This document shows positions 62,394 to 64,000 of a stretch of 64,000 bases of DNA, piece after piece. The position numbers and the translations under genes were made by a program. Numbering within the stretch: the first letter of the stretch is position 1; every line of letters starts with the position of its first letter. Source of the DNA: Niveispirillum irakense DSM 11586. GTDB taxonomy: Bacteria; Pseudomonadota; Alphaproteobacteria; Azospirillales; Azospirillaceae. The stretch lies in NCBI RefSeq assembly GCF_000429645.1, contig NZ_KE386933.1:631711-695710 (forward strand), in the 5' to 3' direction. The notes below the pieces were generated by a model. It saw nothing but the letters and a program-made list of their open reading frames with translations, did no database searches and was not told where the DNA came from.

Positions 62394-62443
62394 GGTCGCG
62401 GCGATCCTTTTCTTCTTCTATCGGGTTCTGTCGGGCGCTGGGG

Positions 62444-63736
62444 TCAGCCGGCGTGGGTGAACACGGTGCGGCCATCCACGACAGTACGCATCACCATGCC
62501 CTGAACCGGGCGGCGATCAAAACAGCAATTTTTCGATTTGGACGCGAGCTTGTCCGCTTCCACGCACCAGGGGCGGTCCGCATCGAACAGCACCAGATCG
62601 GCCGGCCCGCCCTTGGTCAGGCGACCCAGGGACTTCAGCCCCAGAATATCCGCCGGGATATGGGTAAGGGCGGCCAGGGCGCGGCTCAGCGGCAACTGGC
62701 CCTTATGGACCAGTTCCAGGGCCAGTGGCAGCAGCGTCTCAAACCCGACCGCGCCAAAGGCGGCCTGGGCGAAGGGCACCCGCTTGCTGTCCTGATCATG
62801 CGGCTGGTGGTCTGACGTGATGGCGTCAATCGTGCCATCGGCCAGACCTTCGACAATCGCCTGACGGTCGCTATCGCTGCGCAGCGGCGGCGACAGCTTG
62901 AAGAAGGTGCGGTAATCGCCCACATCCCGTTCCGTCAGGGCGAAATAGGGCGGGGCGGTATCGCAGGTGATGCGGATGCCGCGTGCCTTGGCCCGGCGGA
63001 TGACATTGACCGATTCGGCCGTGGAAATATTGGCGGCGTGATAACGACCGCCGGTCATTTCCACCAGACGCAGGTCACGTTCCAGCATGATCACTTCGGC
63101 CATGCCGGGGATGCCGCCCAGGCCCAGGCGCGTCGCCATTTCCCCTGCATTCATCACCCCGCCGGCCAGACGTGGCTCGCTGGGATGCTGGAAAATCGTC
63201 TGGCCGAAGGCGCTGGCATAGGCGAGCAGGCGGCGCATCAGCGCCGGATCGGCAATCGGCCCGCCATCGGTGAAGCCGATGGCACCGGCTTCAGCCAACA
63301 GGCCGATTTCCGTCAGTTCCTTGCCCGCCGTTTCCCGCGTGGCGGCGGCATAGGCGAAGATTTTCACCCGCTTGGTTTCCCGCGCGCGCCGCGCGATGAA
63401 TTCCAGGCCGGCCAGATCGTCGATCACCGGATCGGTATTGGGCAAGGCGGCCAGGGCGGTGATACCACCGGCGGCCGCACTGCGGCTGGCGGTCTGGATC
63501 GTCTCATTATGCTCAAAACCCGGCTCGCCCACGGCGGCCCGCAGGTCCACCAGACCGGGGGAGAGGGTCAGGCCGGCACAATCGACGCGCTCGGCCCCTT
63601 CCGGTGCGCCGTTCGCCAGCAGGCCAGGGCCGAAATCGGCGATGCGGCTGCCTTCCACCAGCAGGTCACCCACGGCATCCATGCCGGTGGCGGGGTCGAT
63701 CAGGCGGGCATTGAGGAAAGCGGTACGATGGGTCAT
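62444..63736 (-). CDS. pyrC: Dihydroorotase-like protein, probably a non-catalytic partner of PyrB
   Basis: 430 residues from the ATG at 63736. The amidohydrolase barrel is complete, with TSDHQPHD near residue 310. The N-terminal metal motif, normally DxHxH, reads DLRAA (64-68): both His residues are replaced. A later His is Asn in AANIST. This pattern is typical of the pseudo-DHOase that stabilises aspartate transcarbamoylase in many bacteria. A true dihydroorotase would have to be elsewhere. It follows pyrB by 13 bases. Confidence 0.9.
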   Translation of the reverse strand: MTHRTAFLNARLIDPATGMDAVGDLLVEGSRIADFGPGLLANGAPEGAERVDCAGLTLSPGLVDLRAAVGEPGFEHNETIQTASRSAAAGGITALAALPNTDPVIDDLAGLEFIARRARETKRVKIFAYAAATRETAGKELTEIGLLAEAGAIGFTDGGPIADPALMRRLLAYASAFGQTIFQHPSEPRLAGGVMNAGEMATRLGLGGIPGMAEVIMLERDLRLVEMTGGRYHAANISTAESVNVIRRAKARGIRITCDTAPPYFALTERDVGDYRTFFKLSPPLRSDSDRQAIVEGLADGTIDAITSDHQPHDQDSKRVPFAQAAFGAVGFETLLPLALELVHKGQLPLSRALAALTHIPADILGLKSLGRLTKGGPADLVLFDADRPWCVEADKLASKSKNCCFDRRPVQGMVMRTVVDGRTVFTHAG

Positions 63737-63749
63737 GACAGGGCTTCCC

Positions 63750-64000
63750 TCAGCGGTTGGTGCCGTTGCGGACCAGCAGGTCCAGGCAGGCCATGCGCAC
63801 GGCCACACCCAGTTCCACCTGCTGCAAAATGACGGAGCGGTGGATATCGTCAGCCACAAGACTGTCGATCTCCACGCCGCGATTCATCGGGCCGGGATGC
63901 ATGATCAGGGCGCCGGGCTTGGCTACGGCCAGCTTGTCGTAATCCAGGCCGAAGAAGCGGAAATATTCCCGCTGGCTGGGCAGGAACTGGCCCTGCATCC
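63750..64000 (-). CDS. pyrB: Aspartate carbamoyltransferase catalytic subunit (3' part only)
   Basis: The last 83 codons of the gene; the rest lies past the window edge. The stretch [16 protein letters not shown] and the C-terminal [20 protein letters not shown] are PyrB signatures. It makes carbamoyl-aspartate in pyrimidine synthesis and is followed 13 bases later by the pseudo-dihydroorotase gene, a typical pair. Confidence 0.94.
   Translation of the reverse strand, partial: MQGQFLPSQREYFRFFGLDYDKLAVAKPGALIMHPGPMNRGVEIDSLVADDIHRSVILQQVELGVAVRMACLDLLVRNGTNR

Overview
This is a GC-rich, gene-dense chromosomal window from an alphaproteobacterium. I infer Rhodospirillales, probably an Azospirillaceae-type organism. 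The evidence is an alphaproteobacterial flagellar cluster with an FlbD-type regulator, a DivK/PleD pair, an alphaproteobacterial-type SerC, and a Caulobacter-like bacterial sphingolipid locus. Operons are tight, with many 4-base stop/start overlaps. I see no tRNA, rRNA, CRISPR, prophage or insertion sequence.

Layout. Positions 1-9983 (minus strand) hold flagellar export and motor genes in the order fliF, fliH, fliN, motA, flbD, flhA, flhF, fleN and a FliK-like proline-rich gene that runs off the left edge and contains a 16-copy hexamer repeat. No fliG lies between fliF and fliH. Positions 10188-12888 hold lgt, a MidA-type methyltransferase and pgeF. Positions 13067-15485 hold ubiK, a YbjN-domain gene, proC and a YbaK gene. 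Next come a MocR-type regulator with a degenerate aminotransferase domain, a PepSY protein divergent from an OmpR/EnvZ-type pair, a ParDE module, and the serine genes serC and serA, with a possible translation-controlling leader before serC. Positions 23949-40152 are mixed: a 120-residue MCP fragment protein, a BaiN-like flavoprotein, a TonB receptor, an RluA synthase, a tyrosine phosphatase, a Cys/Met PLP enzyme, exported proteins, dinB, divK-pleD and a TauE permease.

The most notable region is 41299-58846, a sphingolipid island. It encodes the steps of bacterial ceramide synthesis: an acyl-ACP synthetase, a dedicated acyl carrier protein, serine palmitoyltransferase, a ketosphinganine/ceramide reductase and a GNAT-type ceramide synthase. 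It also encodes likely headgroup enzymes: a lipid kinase, a Tam41-like nucleotidyltransferase, a CDP-alcohol phosphotransferase with an N-terminal extension, a MobA-like nucleotidyltransferase and a glycerophosphotransferase-like GT-B protein. A fatty-acid hydroxylase, a flippase and an LptF/LptG pair are embedded in it. I infer that the locus makes an anionic phospho-sphingolipid and may also export it. The core ceramide genes match those known from Caulobacter crescentus. The CDP-ceramide step and the LptFG link are hypotheses.

The right end (58925-64000) holds alanine dehydrogenase with a divergent Lrp regulator, an isolated tail-collar protein, a Nudix hydrolase, plsY, a pseudo-dihydroorotase (pyrC-like) and the 3' part of pyrB.
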